From NCBI RefSeq assembly GCF_027474405.1, contig NZ_CP114871.1, positions 2,117,001 through 2,181,000 on the forward strand: a DNA stretch of 64,000 nt. Reading direction: 5' to 3'. A model generated the notes under the pieces. It ran no database searches. It had not been told where the DNA came from and saw only the letters and a program-made list of their open reading frames with translations. The stretch is from Caulobacter sp. NIBR2454. Its GTDB lineage: Bacteria > Pseudomonadota > Alphaproteobacteria > Caulobacterales > Caulobacteraceae. Numbering within the stretch: the first letter of the stretch is position 1; the number at the start of each line of letters is the position of its first letter. Of the stretch, positions 36,579 to 44,436 are shown in pieces. Both the position numbers and the translations under genes were made by a program.

Positions 36579-37247
36579 ATGAGTTCCGAGCCCCCCATTC
36601 GCGCGGTGATCGCGCCGGTCACCCCCCTGCAGCAGAACTGCACCATCGTCTGGTGCACCAAGACCAAGAAGGCGGCGGTCATCGACCCCGGCGGCGAAGT
36701 TCCGCGCCTGCGCCAGGCGCTGGAGAGCCAGGGCCTGACCCTGGAGAAGATCTGGATCACCCACGGCCACCTGGACCACGCCGGCGGCGCGGCGACCCTG
36801 AAGCTGGAGACGGGGGTGCCGATCGAGGGGCCGCACCCCGACGACCAGTTCTGGATCGACGACATCGCCGTCAATGGCGAGCGCTGGGGCATGCCCGAGG
36901 CGCGCGCCTTCGTCCCCGACCGCTGGCTGGGCGACGGCGACGTGGTGACCCTGGGCGAGACGCAGTTCGAGGTGATCCATTGCCCGGGGCACACGCCTGG
37001 ACATGTGATCTTCTTCCACCGCGAGACGCGCTTCGCCCAGGTGGGCGACGTGCTGTTCCAGGGCTCCATCGGACGAACCGATTTCCCGCGTGGCAACCAC
37101 GCCGACCTGATCGCCTCGATCACCCAGAAGCTGTGGCCCCTGGGCGACGACGTGCGGTTCGTGCCCGGTCACGGCCCCATGTCGAGCTTCGGGGCGGAGC
37201 GGCGGTCCAACCCCTATGTGGCCGACCGGGTGCTGGCCGGCGCCTAA
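36579..37247 (+). CDS. MBL-fold metallo-hydrolase (glyoxalase II-like)
   Basis: 222 residues. The metallo-beta-lactamase core has THGHLDHAGGAATL (HxHxDH) near residue 60, HCPGHTPGHVIFF, the bridging aspartate in AQVGDVLFQGSIGRTDF and a C-terminal VPGHGPMSSFGAE. It belongs to the YcbL/GloB-like group that hydrolyses thioesters. It lies 25 bp past the permease terminator and ends 78 bp before the response regulator. Substrate not assigned. Confidence 0.9.
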   Translation: MSSEPPIRAVIAPVTPLQQNCTIVWCTKTKKAAVIDPGGEVPRLRQALESQGLTLEKIWITHGHLDHAGGAATLKLETGVPIEGPHPDDQFWIDDIAVNGERWGMPEARAFVPDRWLGDGDVVTLGETQFEVIHCPGHTPGHVIFFHRETRFAQVGDVLFQGSIGRTDFPRGNHADLIASITQKLWPLGDDVRFVPGHGPMSSFGAERRSNPYVADRVLAGA

Positions 37248-37325
37248 TCCACAAGTCCGCCGCCGTTTCGACTCTATGTCGGGTCTGAAATTCGGATGTG
37301 ACCCCGACGTGACATTAGACTTGGC

Positions 37326-38060
37326 ATGGACATGGCCCGCAACGATCCCAATCCCCGGATCCTGGTCGTAGACGACGACCCAGGCATCCGCGATCTGGTC
37401 TCCGATTTTCTCGGCAAGCACGGCTATGCCGTGGACACCGCCGGCGACGGCGCCGAAATGGAGAAGGCTCTTGGGCGCGAACGCCCGGACCTGATCATCC
37501 TGGATGTCATGTTGCCCGGCGAGGACGGCCTGGCCCTGTGCCGCAAGCTGTCCGCCCAGCCGGACGGCCCCTCGATCATCATGCTCAGCGCCATGGGCGA
37601 AGAGACCGACCGCATCGTGGGCCTGGAGCTGGGCGCCGACGACTATCTGCCCAAGCCTTGCAATCCGCGCGAGTTGCTGGCCCGCGTGCGCGCCGTGCTG
37701 CGCCGCCGCCAGGAGCCGAAGGCCGCCGAGGACGGCGCTCTGGGTGCGACCTGCGAGTTCGCCGGCTGGCGGCTCGACCTGGTGCGCCGCGACCTGCGCT
37801 CACCCGATGGGGTGGTGATCAATCTGTCGAGCGGCGAGTTCACCCTGCTGCGCGCCTTCATCGACCGGCCGCAGCGGGTGCTGACCCGCGATCAGCTGCT
37901 GGATTTGGCCCGCGGGCGCGATTCGGACGCCTATGACCGCGCCATCGACGTCCAGATCAGCCGCCTTCGCCGCAAGCTGGACGACAGCGCCGGCGAGATC
38001 ATCCGCACTATCCGCTCCGAAGGCTACGTGTTCACGCCAAAGGTCACGCGAACCGCATGA
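37326..38060 (+). CDS. OmpR family response regulator
   Basis: 244 residues. A receiver domain (12-125) has ILVVDDDPGIRDLV, the phospho-acceptor aspartate in IILDVMLPGEDGL and the lysine in DDYLPKPCNPRE. An OmpR/PhoB winged helix follows (about 150-240; SGEFTLLRAFIDRPQRVLTR, IRTIRSEGYVFTPK). Its stop overlaps the kinase start by 4 bp, so the two form a cognate pair. An ATG two codons in (37332) is an alternative start. Confidence 0.94.
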   Translation: MDMARNDPNPRILVVDDDPGIRDLVSDFLGKHGYAVDTAGDGAEMEKALGRERPDLIILDVMLPGEDGLALCRKLSAQPDGPSIIMLSAMGEETDRIVGLELGADDYLPKPCNPRELLARVRAVLRRRQEPKAAEDGALGATCEFAGWRLDLVRRDLRSPDGVVINLSSGEFTLLRAFIDRPQRVLTRDQLLDLARGRDSDAYDRAIDVQISRLRRKLDDSAGEIIRTIRSEGYVFTPKVTRTA

Positions 38061-39424
38061 ACCGTCGCCTCCCCGCCACGCCGTTCTTTCTGCAAACCAT
38101 CGGCCTGGTGATCTTCACCCTTGTCGCCGCCCAGCTGATCAGCGTGGCGGTGATCCTGCTGTCGCCGCCGCCGACGCCGGAATTCTATCGTGTCAGCGAG
38201 ATCGCCCAGGCGGTGCGCAACGGCGAGGTCGACACCCGCGACGGCCGCGCCCTGGTGGCGCGTGTGCGCGACCATCAGCCTTTCACCGACCGCAATCACC
38301 AGGGCCGTCGTCGCAATGAGCTGAAGGCGGTGATCGCCCGCGCCATCGACGTCGAGCCCTCCCGCATCGTCCTGAAAATCAGCATGCAGCGCCGTCTTCT
38401 GCTGCGCCCCGGCCCGCCGCCGCCACGCATCCGTCGCGCGCTGCAGGAGCAGAAGGGCGGCCCGCCGCCCGAGCTGCGGCAGGAAGACTTCCTGGTCGGG
38501 CCGTTCAAGATGGCGGTGCAGCAGCCGGACGGCCGCTGGATGGTGGTGCAACCCAAGCCGTCCTTCCGGCCCGATGCGTGGCAGACCCGCCTGCTGTTGG
38601 TGCTGGGCCTGTCGATCCTGGCGGTGACGCCGCTGGTCTGGATGTTCGCCCGCCGACTGGCCGCACCGATCAGCGCGTTCGCCGACGCCGCCGAACGCCT
38701 GGGCCGCGACCCGGGCGCCCCGCCCCTGGAGCTGCGCGGATCGTCGGAGGTGAAGGCCGCGGCCGCCGCCTTCAACCAGATGCAGGAGCGGCTGCGACGC
38801 TATGTGGAGGATCGCACGGCCATGATCGGGGCCATCGCCCACGACATGCGCACGCCGCTGACCCGCCTGCGTTTCCGCATCGAGGCGGCGCCCGAGGAAA
38901 TGCGGGGCAAGATGGCCGCCGAGATCGACCAGATGGACGAGATGATCTCGGCCGCGATCACCTTCGTCCGGGACGCCACTCGCGAGGGCGAGCGAACCAA
39001 GCTGGAGCTGACCTCACTTCTGGAGAGCGTCATCGACGACGCCGCCGAGGTTGGCGCCGCCGCCAGCGTGGAGCAGGCCGACCGCATCGTCATCGACGGC
39101 GATCCCCTGGCCCTGCGCCGACTGGTGTCGAACCTGGTGGACAACGCCATCAAGTACGGCGGCGCCGCGCGCGGCCGGGCCTATGCCGAGGACGGCTCGG
39201 CGATCATCGAGATCGAGGACGACGGCCCCGGCGTGCCCGACAACGAGATGGACCGGGTATTCGACCCCTTCTATCGCGGCGAGCCGTCCCGCAACCGCGA
39301 GACCGGGGGCATCGGCCTGGGCCTGGCCGTGGTCCGCTCCATCGCCCGCTCCCACGGGGGCGACGTCACCCTGCACAACCGCCCCGGCGGCGGCCTGACC
39401 GCGCGCGTTCGCCTTCCACTTTAG
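38057..39424 (+). CDS. Two-component sensor histidine kinase
   Basis: 455 residues. Membrane segments lie at about 9-38 and 175-198, flanking a short periplasmic domain (about 39-173) with a proline/arginine-rich stretch. A HAMP domain follows, then the HisKA histidine in AIAHDMRTPLTRLRF (His262), the N box RLVSNLVDNAIKYGG, G1 IEDDGPGVPD and G2 ETGGIGLGLAVVRS. It overlaps the regulator upstream and is followed 9 bp later by a secreted EF-hand protein gene, so calcium or an envelope signal is a fair guess. The signal is not known. Confidence 0.93.
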   Translation: MNRRLPATPFFLQTIGLVIFTLVAAQLISVAVILLSPPPTPEFYRVSEIAQAVRNGEVDTRDGRALVARVRDHQPFTDRNHQGRRRNELKAVIARAIDVEPSRIVLKISMQRRLLLRPGPPPPRIRRALQEQKGGPPPELRQEDFLVGPFKMAVQQPDGRWMVVQPKPSFRPDAWQTRLLLVLGLSILAVTPLVWMFARRLAAPISAFADAAERLGRDPGAPPLELRGSSEVKAAAAAFNQMQERLRRYVEDRTAMIGAIAHDMRTPLTRLRFRIEAAPEEMRGKMAAEIDQMDEMISAAITFVRDATREGERTKLELTSLLESVIDDAAEVGAAASVEQADRIVIDGDPLALRRLVSNLVDNAIKYGGAARGRAYAEDGSAIIEIEDDGPGVPDNEMDRVFDPFYRGEPSRNRETGGIGLGLAVVRSIARSHGGDVTLHNRPGGGLTARVRLPL

Positions 39425-39433
39425 GTTTCCCAA

Positions 39434-40096
39434 ATGACCCGTTTGATCTTCGCGCTGTCAGTTCCCCTGATGGCCGTCGCCGCCGTGGCTCAGGCCCAAC
39501 CCGCGCCGCCGGAAGGGCCGCGCCCGGGACCGCGCCAGCAGGTGTTCATCAGTCCGGCGGGCGAGCCCTTCCGCGCGGCGCCGACCGCGCCCTACCCGGT
39601 CGCCGCCTGGTTCGCGCGCGCCGACGCCAGCCACGACGGCAAGCTGGATCGCCAGGAATTCGCGGCTGACGCCCTGACGTTCTTCACCGTCCTGGACGCG
39701 GACAAGGACGGGACGATCTCGTCGTTCGAGAACACCGTCTACGAGAACAAGATCGCGCCGGAAATTCTGCCCAACGCGGATCGGGTCGGCATGGGCGGTC
39801 TGCCGCCTGGCGGCAAGCGCAAGGGGCCTCGTCCAGGCGACGGCAAGCGCAGGGCCCAGCGCGCGATCGCGGGCATGAGCTTGCAGGGCGCATCGCCCTA
39901 CAGCCTGTTGAACGAGCCGCAGCCGGTGCGCGGCGCGGACGCCGACTTCAACTACCGCATCAGCAAGGACGAGTTCGAAGCCGTGGCCCGCAAGCGCTTC
40001 GCCATCCTCGACACCGACGGCGACGGCGCACTGATCCTGGACGCTCTGCCACACACCCCCGCCCAGCAGATGCGCGAGACGATGCGCGGCCAATAG
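39434..40096 (+). CDS. Secreted EF-hand protein
   Basis: 220 residues. The signal peptide (MTRLIFALSVPLMAVAAVAQ) ends near AQA. EF-hand loops are DASHDGKLDRQEF, DADKDGTISSFE and DTDGDGALILDA, plus a less regular DADFNYRISKDEF, giving up to four calcium sites. A basic linker (KRKGPRPGDGKRRAQR) separates the two halves. It follows the kinase by 9 bp and is in the same operon; a terminator follows. It may bind calcium in the periplasm and relate to the kinase signal, which is inference. Confidence 0.88.
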   Translation: MTRLIFALSVPLMAVAAVAQAQPAPPEGPRPGPRQQVFISPAGEPFRAAPTAPYPVAAWFARADASHDGKLDRQEFAADALTFFTVLDADKDGTISSFENTVYENKIAPEILPNADRVGMGGLPPGGKRKGPRPGDGKRRAQRAIAGMSLQGASPYSLLNEPQPVRGADADFNYRISKDEFEAVARKRFAILDTDGDGALILDALPHTPAQQMRETMRGQ

Positions 40097-40135
40097 AGTT
40101 CCCTGGCGCCGAACATCATTGGATCTACTGACGAG

Positions 40136-40169
40136 GCGCGCCGATCTGCTTGGGTCGGCGCGCTTTGTT
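40136..40169 (+). terminator. Terminator after the EF-hand gene
   Basis: GCGCGCCGA paired with TCGGCGCGC around a 10-base loop, followed by TTTGTTACGTTTT. It ends the regulator-kinase-EF-hand operon. Confidence 0.8.
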
Positions 40170-40237
40170 ACGTTTTAGGGTGAACCCAAACCGACTTCAC
40201 TGGTTTAGCTCCACAGACGAACTGGACATAAACCGTG

Positions 40238-40393
40238 ATGACCGACCCCAACGGCCCGCCTGAAACGCCCGCACCGCCGGCTCCCGAATACGAGCCTGGC
40301 CAGGTGCCGGACGAGGCGCCGCCCATTGATCCGACGCCGAACCCTCCGGGCGACGGCACGCCCTATGCCGGGGCGGTCACCCCGACGCTTTAG
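40238..40393 (+). CDS. Small proline/acid-rich protein, unknown
   Basis: A 51-residue frame starting GTG-ATG (ATG 40238): MTDPNGPPETPAPPAPEYEP, rich in proline, glutamate and aspartate, probably disordered, with no motif I recognise. It lies in the gap between the EF-hand terminator and the KGG gene, ends 16 bp before the KGG ATG and has consistent spacing to it, which suggests a two-gene unit. High-GC DNA gives chance frames, so it is a moderate call. Confidence 0.5.
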   Translation: MTDPNGPPETPAPPAPEYEPGQVPDEAPPIDPTPNPPGDGTPYAGAVTPTL

Positions 40394-40409
40394 TAAAAGG
40401 AGCAGACCC

Positions 40410-40628
40410 ATGGACCTCGACTCCAATCGGACGACCACGCGCGGCCGCCGCGGCTTCGCCGCCATGGACCCCGAACGCCGTCGCGAGATCGCTCGCAAGG
40501 GCGGGGCCAGCGTGCCGAGCGAAAAACGAAGCTTCGCCAAGGATCGAGATCTGGCGGCGAACGCTGGGCGCAAGGGCGGCTCGTCCTCGCGCGGCGGCGG
40601 CCGACCTAACCGGTCTGGCGACATCTAG
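40410..40628 (+). CDS. KGG-motif stress-type small protein
   Basis: 72 residues. Two KGG repeats are seen, RGFAAMDPERRREIARKGGA and AANAGRKGGSSSRGGG, matching the general-stress KGG family (Bacillus GsiB and enterobacterial YciG-like). The product is very basic and glycine-rich. AGGAG lies nine bases before ATG. Such hydrophilin-like proteins are linked to desiccation or general stress, but their molecular role is unsettled. A hairpin follows at 40636-40656. I see no sigma-T type GGAAC...CGTT promoter upstream. Confidence 0.82.
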   Translation: MDLDSNRTTTRGRRGFAAMDPERRREIARKGGASVPSEKRSFAKDRDLAANAGRKGGSSSRGGGRPNRSGDI

Positions 40629-40635
40629 GGCGCCG

Positions 40636-40658
40636 GGCGCCGCAGAAAGCGGCGCCTT
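40636..40658 (+). terminator. Terminator-like hairpin after the KGG gene
   Basis: GGCGCCGC-AGAAA-GCGGCGCC stem-loop followed by TTGCTCCT. The T-run is weak, so this is a probable rather than certain terminator. Confidence 0.6.
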
Positions 40659-40772
40659 GCTCCTGATGCGGAATTATCGAGCAAAGACCGCATCCCAAAC
40701 CGCTCATTGCGCGTTGCAGCATGGACCGGTCGGCTGCCGGCTTCCTTAGTGGCATATGAGGCGGATATCCCC

Positions 40773-43100
40773 ATGGACTTGACGTTGGCGTCCTTCGGCC
40801 AGGCCGATCAGAGCGATGCGACTGACCCGTCCACCCCGATCGCCCCTGGCGTCGAACTCAAACGCGTCGCGCTTATCGGGAACTTCCCCCCACGGCGCTG
40901 CGGCATAGCCACCTTCACCGCCGACGTGCATGGCGCCCTGACCAGCGCCTTCCCCAATCTTTCCTGTGACGTCTATGCGATGGATGATGACGGCGGACCG
41001 TACGCCTACGGTCCCGCGGTCCAGTATTCCATCCGCCAGCAAGACCTTGGCGACTACGCCGAGGCCGCACGCCGCATCAACGAAAGCGGCGCGGACCTGG
41101 TCAATCTGCAGCATGAATTCGGCATCTTCGGCGGCCCGGCTGGCGAAGATATCCTGCGTATCCTGACCGCCGTGCGCGCGCCGGTGGTCACCACCCTGCA
41201 CACGGTCCTGACCAACCCAAACGCCGACCAGCGGCGCGTGATGCGCGGCCTGATCCAGCGCTCCGCCCGCCTTCTGGTCATGGCAGAGAAGGGCAAGGAA
41301 ATCCTGCGCCGAGTGTATGGCGTCCCGGCCGAGAAGATCGCCGTCATCCCGCACGGCGCCCCGGACCGTTCGCTGGTGGAGCCCGACGCGGGCAAGGCCG
41401 CCTTTGGCCTGGAAGGGCGCAAGGTGCTGCTGACCTTCGGCCTGCTGTCGCCCAACAAGGGGCTGGAGGTGATGATCCGCGCCCTGCCCCGCATCGTCGA
41501 GCGGCATCCCGACCTGACCTATGTCATCCTGGGCGCGACCCATCCCCACCTGATCGCTCGCGAGGGCGAAGCCTATCGCGAACAGCTGATGGAGTTGGCC
41601 AGTTCGCTGGGCGTGCGGGAAAACCTGGCGTTCGTGAACGACTATGTCGACACGCCGGCCCTGCTGGACCGGCTGCAGGCGGCGGATATCTATGTCACTC
41701 CCTACCTGGCCGAAGCGCAGATCACGTCGGGTACGCTCTCCTACGCCGTGGCAATGGGCAAGGCGGTGGTCTCCACCCCCTATTGGCACGCGCAGGAATT
41801 GCTTGGCGACGGCACCGGCGTGCTGACGCCGTTCGGCGATGTGGACGCCTTGGCCGCGGCCGTAGCTCGCCTGCTGGACGAGCCGGAGCGCCAAGCGGCC
41901 CTGCAAGCGCGCGCCTACGCCAAGGGTCGGCGGACCATCTGGTCGGCGGTCGCCCGGGACTATGTGAGCACTTTCAAGCAAGCGATCAAAAGCCAGGTCA
42001 TCGACATGCCCCAGGAGGGACGATCGCGGATCGCGGCCCCCAAGCTAGACGCCGTTGAACGTCTGACCGACGCCTGCGGCATCTTCCAGCACAGCCTGTA
42101 TGGCGTGCCGGACCGCCGCCATGGCTATTGCATCGACGACAACGCGCGGGGTCTGATCCTGACGACCCAGCTGAAGGTGCTGAACCCTCGTGACGAGCGG
42201 GCGCAGAAGCTGGCCTGGATCTACGCGTCTTTCGTCCAGTACGCCTGGAACGCCGATGTGGGGCGGTTCCGCAACTTCATGTCCTATGAGCGCACCTGGC
42301 TGGAGGCCGAGGGTTCGTCCGACAGCGGCGCCCGCGCCCTTTGGGCTATCGGCGCCACGGCTGAAAACGCCCCGATCCCCGACCTGCGCCATTGGGCCGA
42401 AGCCCTGGCTCGTGACGCGCTGGGCAGCTTCGAGACCGTACTGGCCGCCCGCACCTCCGCCTTCGCGATCCTGGGCCTGGCCGCCCTGTCACGCGCCGGG
42501 GTCGAGCGCGAAAGGACCGAAAGCCTACTGCGCCTGCACGCCAACCATCTGGTCGAGCTATTCGAGGCGCACGCGACAAAGGATTGGATGTGGTTCGAGC
42601 CCTTCCTGTCCTACGACAACGCCCGCCTGCCCGAGGCGCTGCTGCGCGCCGGCTTGGCGCTGGATGACAACCGCATGGTGCAGACGGCGCTCAAGGGGCT
42701 GGCCTGGCTTTGCGACATCCAGACCGCGCCCAGCGGCTGCTTCCGCCCCGTGGGCACCCACAGCTTCGGGGCCCACCATGCCCGCCCGTCGGCGTTCGAC
42801 CAGCAGCCGCTGGAGGCCGCCGCCACCATCGACGCCTGCGCCGCCGCCTTCGAGGCCGTGGGCGATCAGCGGTGGGTCAATGAAGCCCGCCGGGCCTATG
42901 ACTGGTACCTGGGCGGCAACGACCTGGGCGTCAGAATGGTCCGCGATGAGGACGGCTCATGCTTCGATGGGCTGGGTCCGCACGGGCCGAACCTGAACCA
43001 GGGGGCCGAGTCCGTGCTGGCGTTCCAGATGGCGACCTGCGCTATGCACAGTCTTTTCGCCCGACACAGCGTTTCGACGCAGTTGGCCGTTCGACACTGA
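40773..43100 (+). CDS. GT4 glycosyltransferase fused to an (alpha/alpha)-barrel-like domain
   Basis: 775 residues. The N-terminal half (about 30-405) is a GT-B family 4 transferase: FPPRRCGIATFTADVHGALT at the start, NLQHEFGIFGGPAGEDILRI, PHGAPDRSLVEPD and YLAEAQITSGTLSYAVAMGK. The C-terminal part (about 430-775) is helical with PDRRHGYCIDDNARGLILTT, FDQQPLEAAATIDACAAAFE and NLNQGAESVLAFQMA, resembling (alpha/alpha) barrel glycosidases. ATG 40773 is preferred; an upstream start at 40707 is unlikely. The GH130 gene follows 26 bp later, so a joint glycan role is likely, with mannose the best guess from GH130 chemistry. Confidence 0.85.
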   Translation: MDLTLASFGQADQSDATDPSTPIAPGVELKRVALIGNFPPRRCGIATFTADVHGALTSAFPNLSCDVYAMDDDGGPYAYGPAVQYSIRQQDLGDYAEAARRINESGADLVNLQHEFGIFGGPAGEDILRILTAVRAPVVTTLHTVLTNPNADQRRVMRGLIQRSARLLVMAEKGKEILRRVYGVPAEKIAVIPHGAPDRSLVEPDAGKAAFGLEGRKVLLTFGLLSPNKGLEVMIRALPRIVERHPDLTYVILGATHPHLIAREGEAYREQLMELASSLGVRENLAFVNDYVDTPALLDRLQAADIYVTPYLAEAQITSGTLSYAVAMGKAVVSTPYWHAQELLGDGTGVLTPFGDVDALAAAVARLLDEPERQAALQARAYAKGRRTIWSAVARDYVSTFKQAIKSQVIDMPQEGRSRIAAPKLDAVERLTDACGIFQHSLYGVPDRRHGYCIDDNARGLILTTQLKVLNPRDERAQKLAWIYASFVQYAWNADVGRFRNFMSYERTWLEAEGSSDSGARALWAIGATAENAPIPDLRHWAEALARDALGSFETVLAARTSAFAILGLAALSRAGVERERTESLLRLHANHLVELFEAHATKDWMWFEPFLSYDNARLPEALLRAGLALDDNRMVQTALKGLAWLCDIQTAPSGCFRPVGTHSFGAHHARPSAFDQQPLEAAATIDACAAAFEAVGDQRWVNEARRAYDWYLGGNDLGVRMVRDEDGSCFDGLGPHGPNLNQGAESVLAFQMATCAMHSLFARHSVSTQLAVRH

Positions 43101-43126
43101 CCCGCCCGGCGCGCTAGCCTTACCCA

Positions 43127-44398
43127 ATGCCGAAGATTCACCACCTGCCTCACAGGCTGCAGGCGGACGCGACGCGGGTCGTGATCCGGCCGTTCCAGCT
43201 GCCGTCCACCAGCGGCCGCATGCAGCGCATCTTCAACGCCGTCTCGGCGATGGACATGCGCACCTGCCAGGCCGAACTGGCCATCGTCGGGCGCGATTTC
43301 GAGTCCCGCCACTGGCAGACGCGCCAGATCTTCCTCAAGCGCTACGAACAGGTGGCGGCCGAGCTGGGGATCAACAACGGTCTGTCGGACCAGCAGCGCC
43401 AGCTGGTCGGCGCCTATTTCTGCCACGAGTATTCCTACTCGGCGGCGGCCCTGATGAACCCGTCGGTGGTGCCGCACGTGGACCAGTCGGGCCTGACGCA
43501 AGGCAGCATCCGCTTCATCATGTCCCTGCGGGCGGTGGGCGAAGGCCACATTTCGTCCATCGCGTTCCGGGAAGGCATTCTGACCGGCGACGGGCGCATG
43601 GATCTGATGCCCGAGCCGCCGTTCGCCACGGCGGTGACCTGGGACAAGCCGTGCGGGCCGGAGGTCGAAGCCTGCCCCGTCACCGCCGAACGGCATGCCG
43701 AGGCTTCGCTGTCGGGCACGGTGATCTTCCCATTCACCGCGGCCCAGGCCGGCGGGTTGGAGGACCTGCGTCTGGTCCGCTTCCTGGACGATGATGACGA
43801 GACCGCGCGCTATTTGGGGACCTATACCGCCTATAGCGGCCGGGCCATCGGCTCGGAGCTGATGAGCACGGACGATTTTCGCACCTTCCGCATGGAGCCC
43901 ATGAGCGGCCCGGCCTCGCGCAACAAGGGCATGGCCCTGTTCCCGCGCAAGGTGGATGGCCACTACATGATGATCGGCCGCCAGGACGGCGAGAACGTCT
44001 TCCTGCTGCGGTCCGAGAACCTGCGCGAGTGGGGCGAAGGCGAGCTTCTGATGAAGCCGCGCGATCCGTGGGAGCTGGTCCAGATCGGCAATTGCGGCTC
44101 GCCCATCGAACTGGACGAGGGCTGGCTGCTGCTGACCCACGGCGTGGGCGCCATGCGCAAGTACGCCATCGGCGCGGTGTTGCTGGACAAGAAGGACCCC
44201 AGCAAGGTCATCGGCCGTCTGCCCGGCCCCCTGCTCTCGCCCGCCGACGAGGACCGCGAGGGCTATGTGCCGAACGTGGTCTATACCTGCGGCGCGATCG
44301 CCAACAACGGCATGCTGTTCATGCCCTACGGCGTGGCCGACAGCTCGGTTGGGTTCGCGCTGGTGGAGCTTGACGAATTGCTGGGAGAGATGATCTAG
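43127..44398 (+). CDS. GH130 family glycoside phosphorylase or beta-mannosidase
   Basis: 423 residues with the GH130 five-bladed propeller pattern: RPFQLPSTSGRMQRIFNAVS, SIAFREGILTGDG, NKGMALFPRKVDG, NCGSPIELDEGWLLLTHGVG and MPYGVADSSVGFALV. GH130 enzymes phosphorolyse beta-mannosides or hydrolyse beta-1,2-mannosidic links. It lies 26 bp after the GT4 fusion, indicating one operon for making and turning over an unknown manno-oligosaccharide. There is no signal peptide, so it acts in the cytoplasm. Confidence 0.88.
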   Translation: MPKIHHLPHRLQADATRVVIRPFQLPSTSGRMQRIFNAVSAMDMRTCQAELAIVGRDFESRHWQTRQIFLKRYEQVAAELGINNGLSDQQRQLVGAYFCHEYSYSAAALMNPSVVPHVDQSGLTQGSIRFIMSLRAVGEGHISSIAFREGILTGDGRMDLMPEPPFATAVTWDKPCGPEVEACPVTAERHAEASLSGTVIFPFTAAQAGGLEDLRLVRFLDDDDETARYLGTYTAYSGRAIGSELMSTDDFRTFRMEPMSGPASRNKGMALFPRKVDGHYMMIGRQDGENVFLLRSENLREWGEGELLMKPRDPWELVQIGNCGSPIELDEGWLLLTHGVGAMRKYAIGAVLLDKKDPSKVIGRLPGPLLSPADEDREGYVPNVVYTCGAIANNGMLFMPYGVADSSVGFALVELDELLGEMI

Positions 44399-44436
44399 CC
44401 TTCATATGTGAAGCGATCTTCACTTTGGGGGCTATC

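Noticed and set aside
40629..40772. A sigma-T (general stress) promoter before the KGG or GT4 genes
   Set aside because: No GGAAC paired with CGTT at 16-17 bp spacing could be found upstream of either gene.
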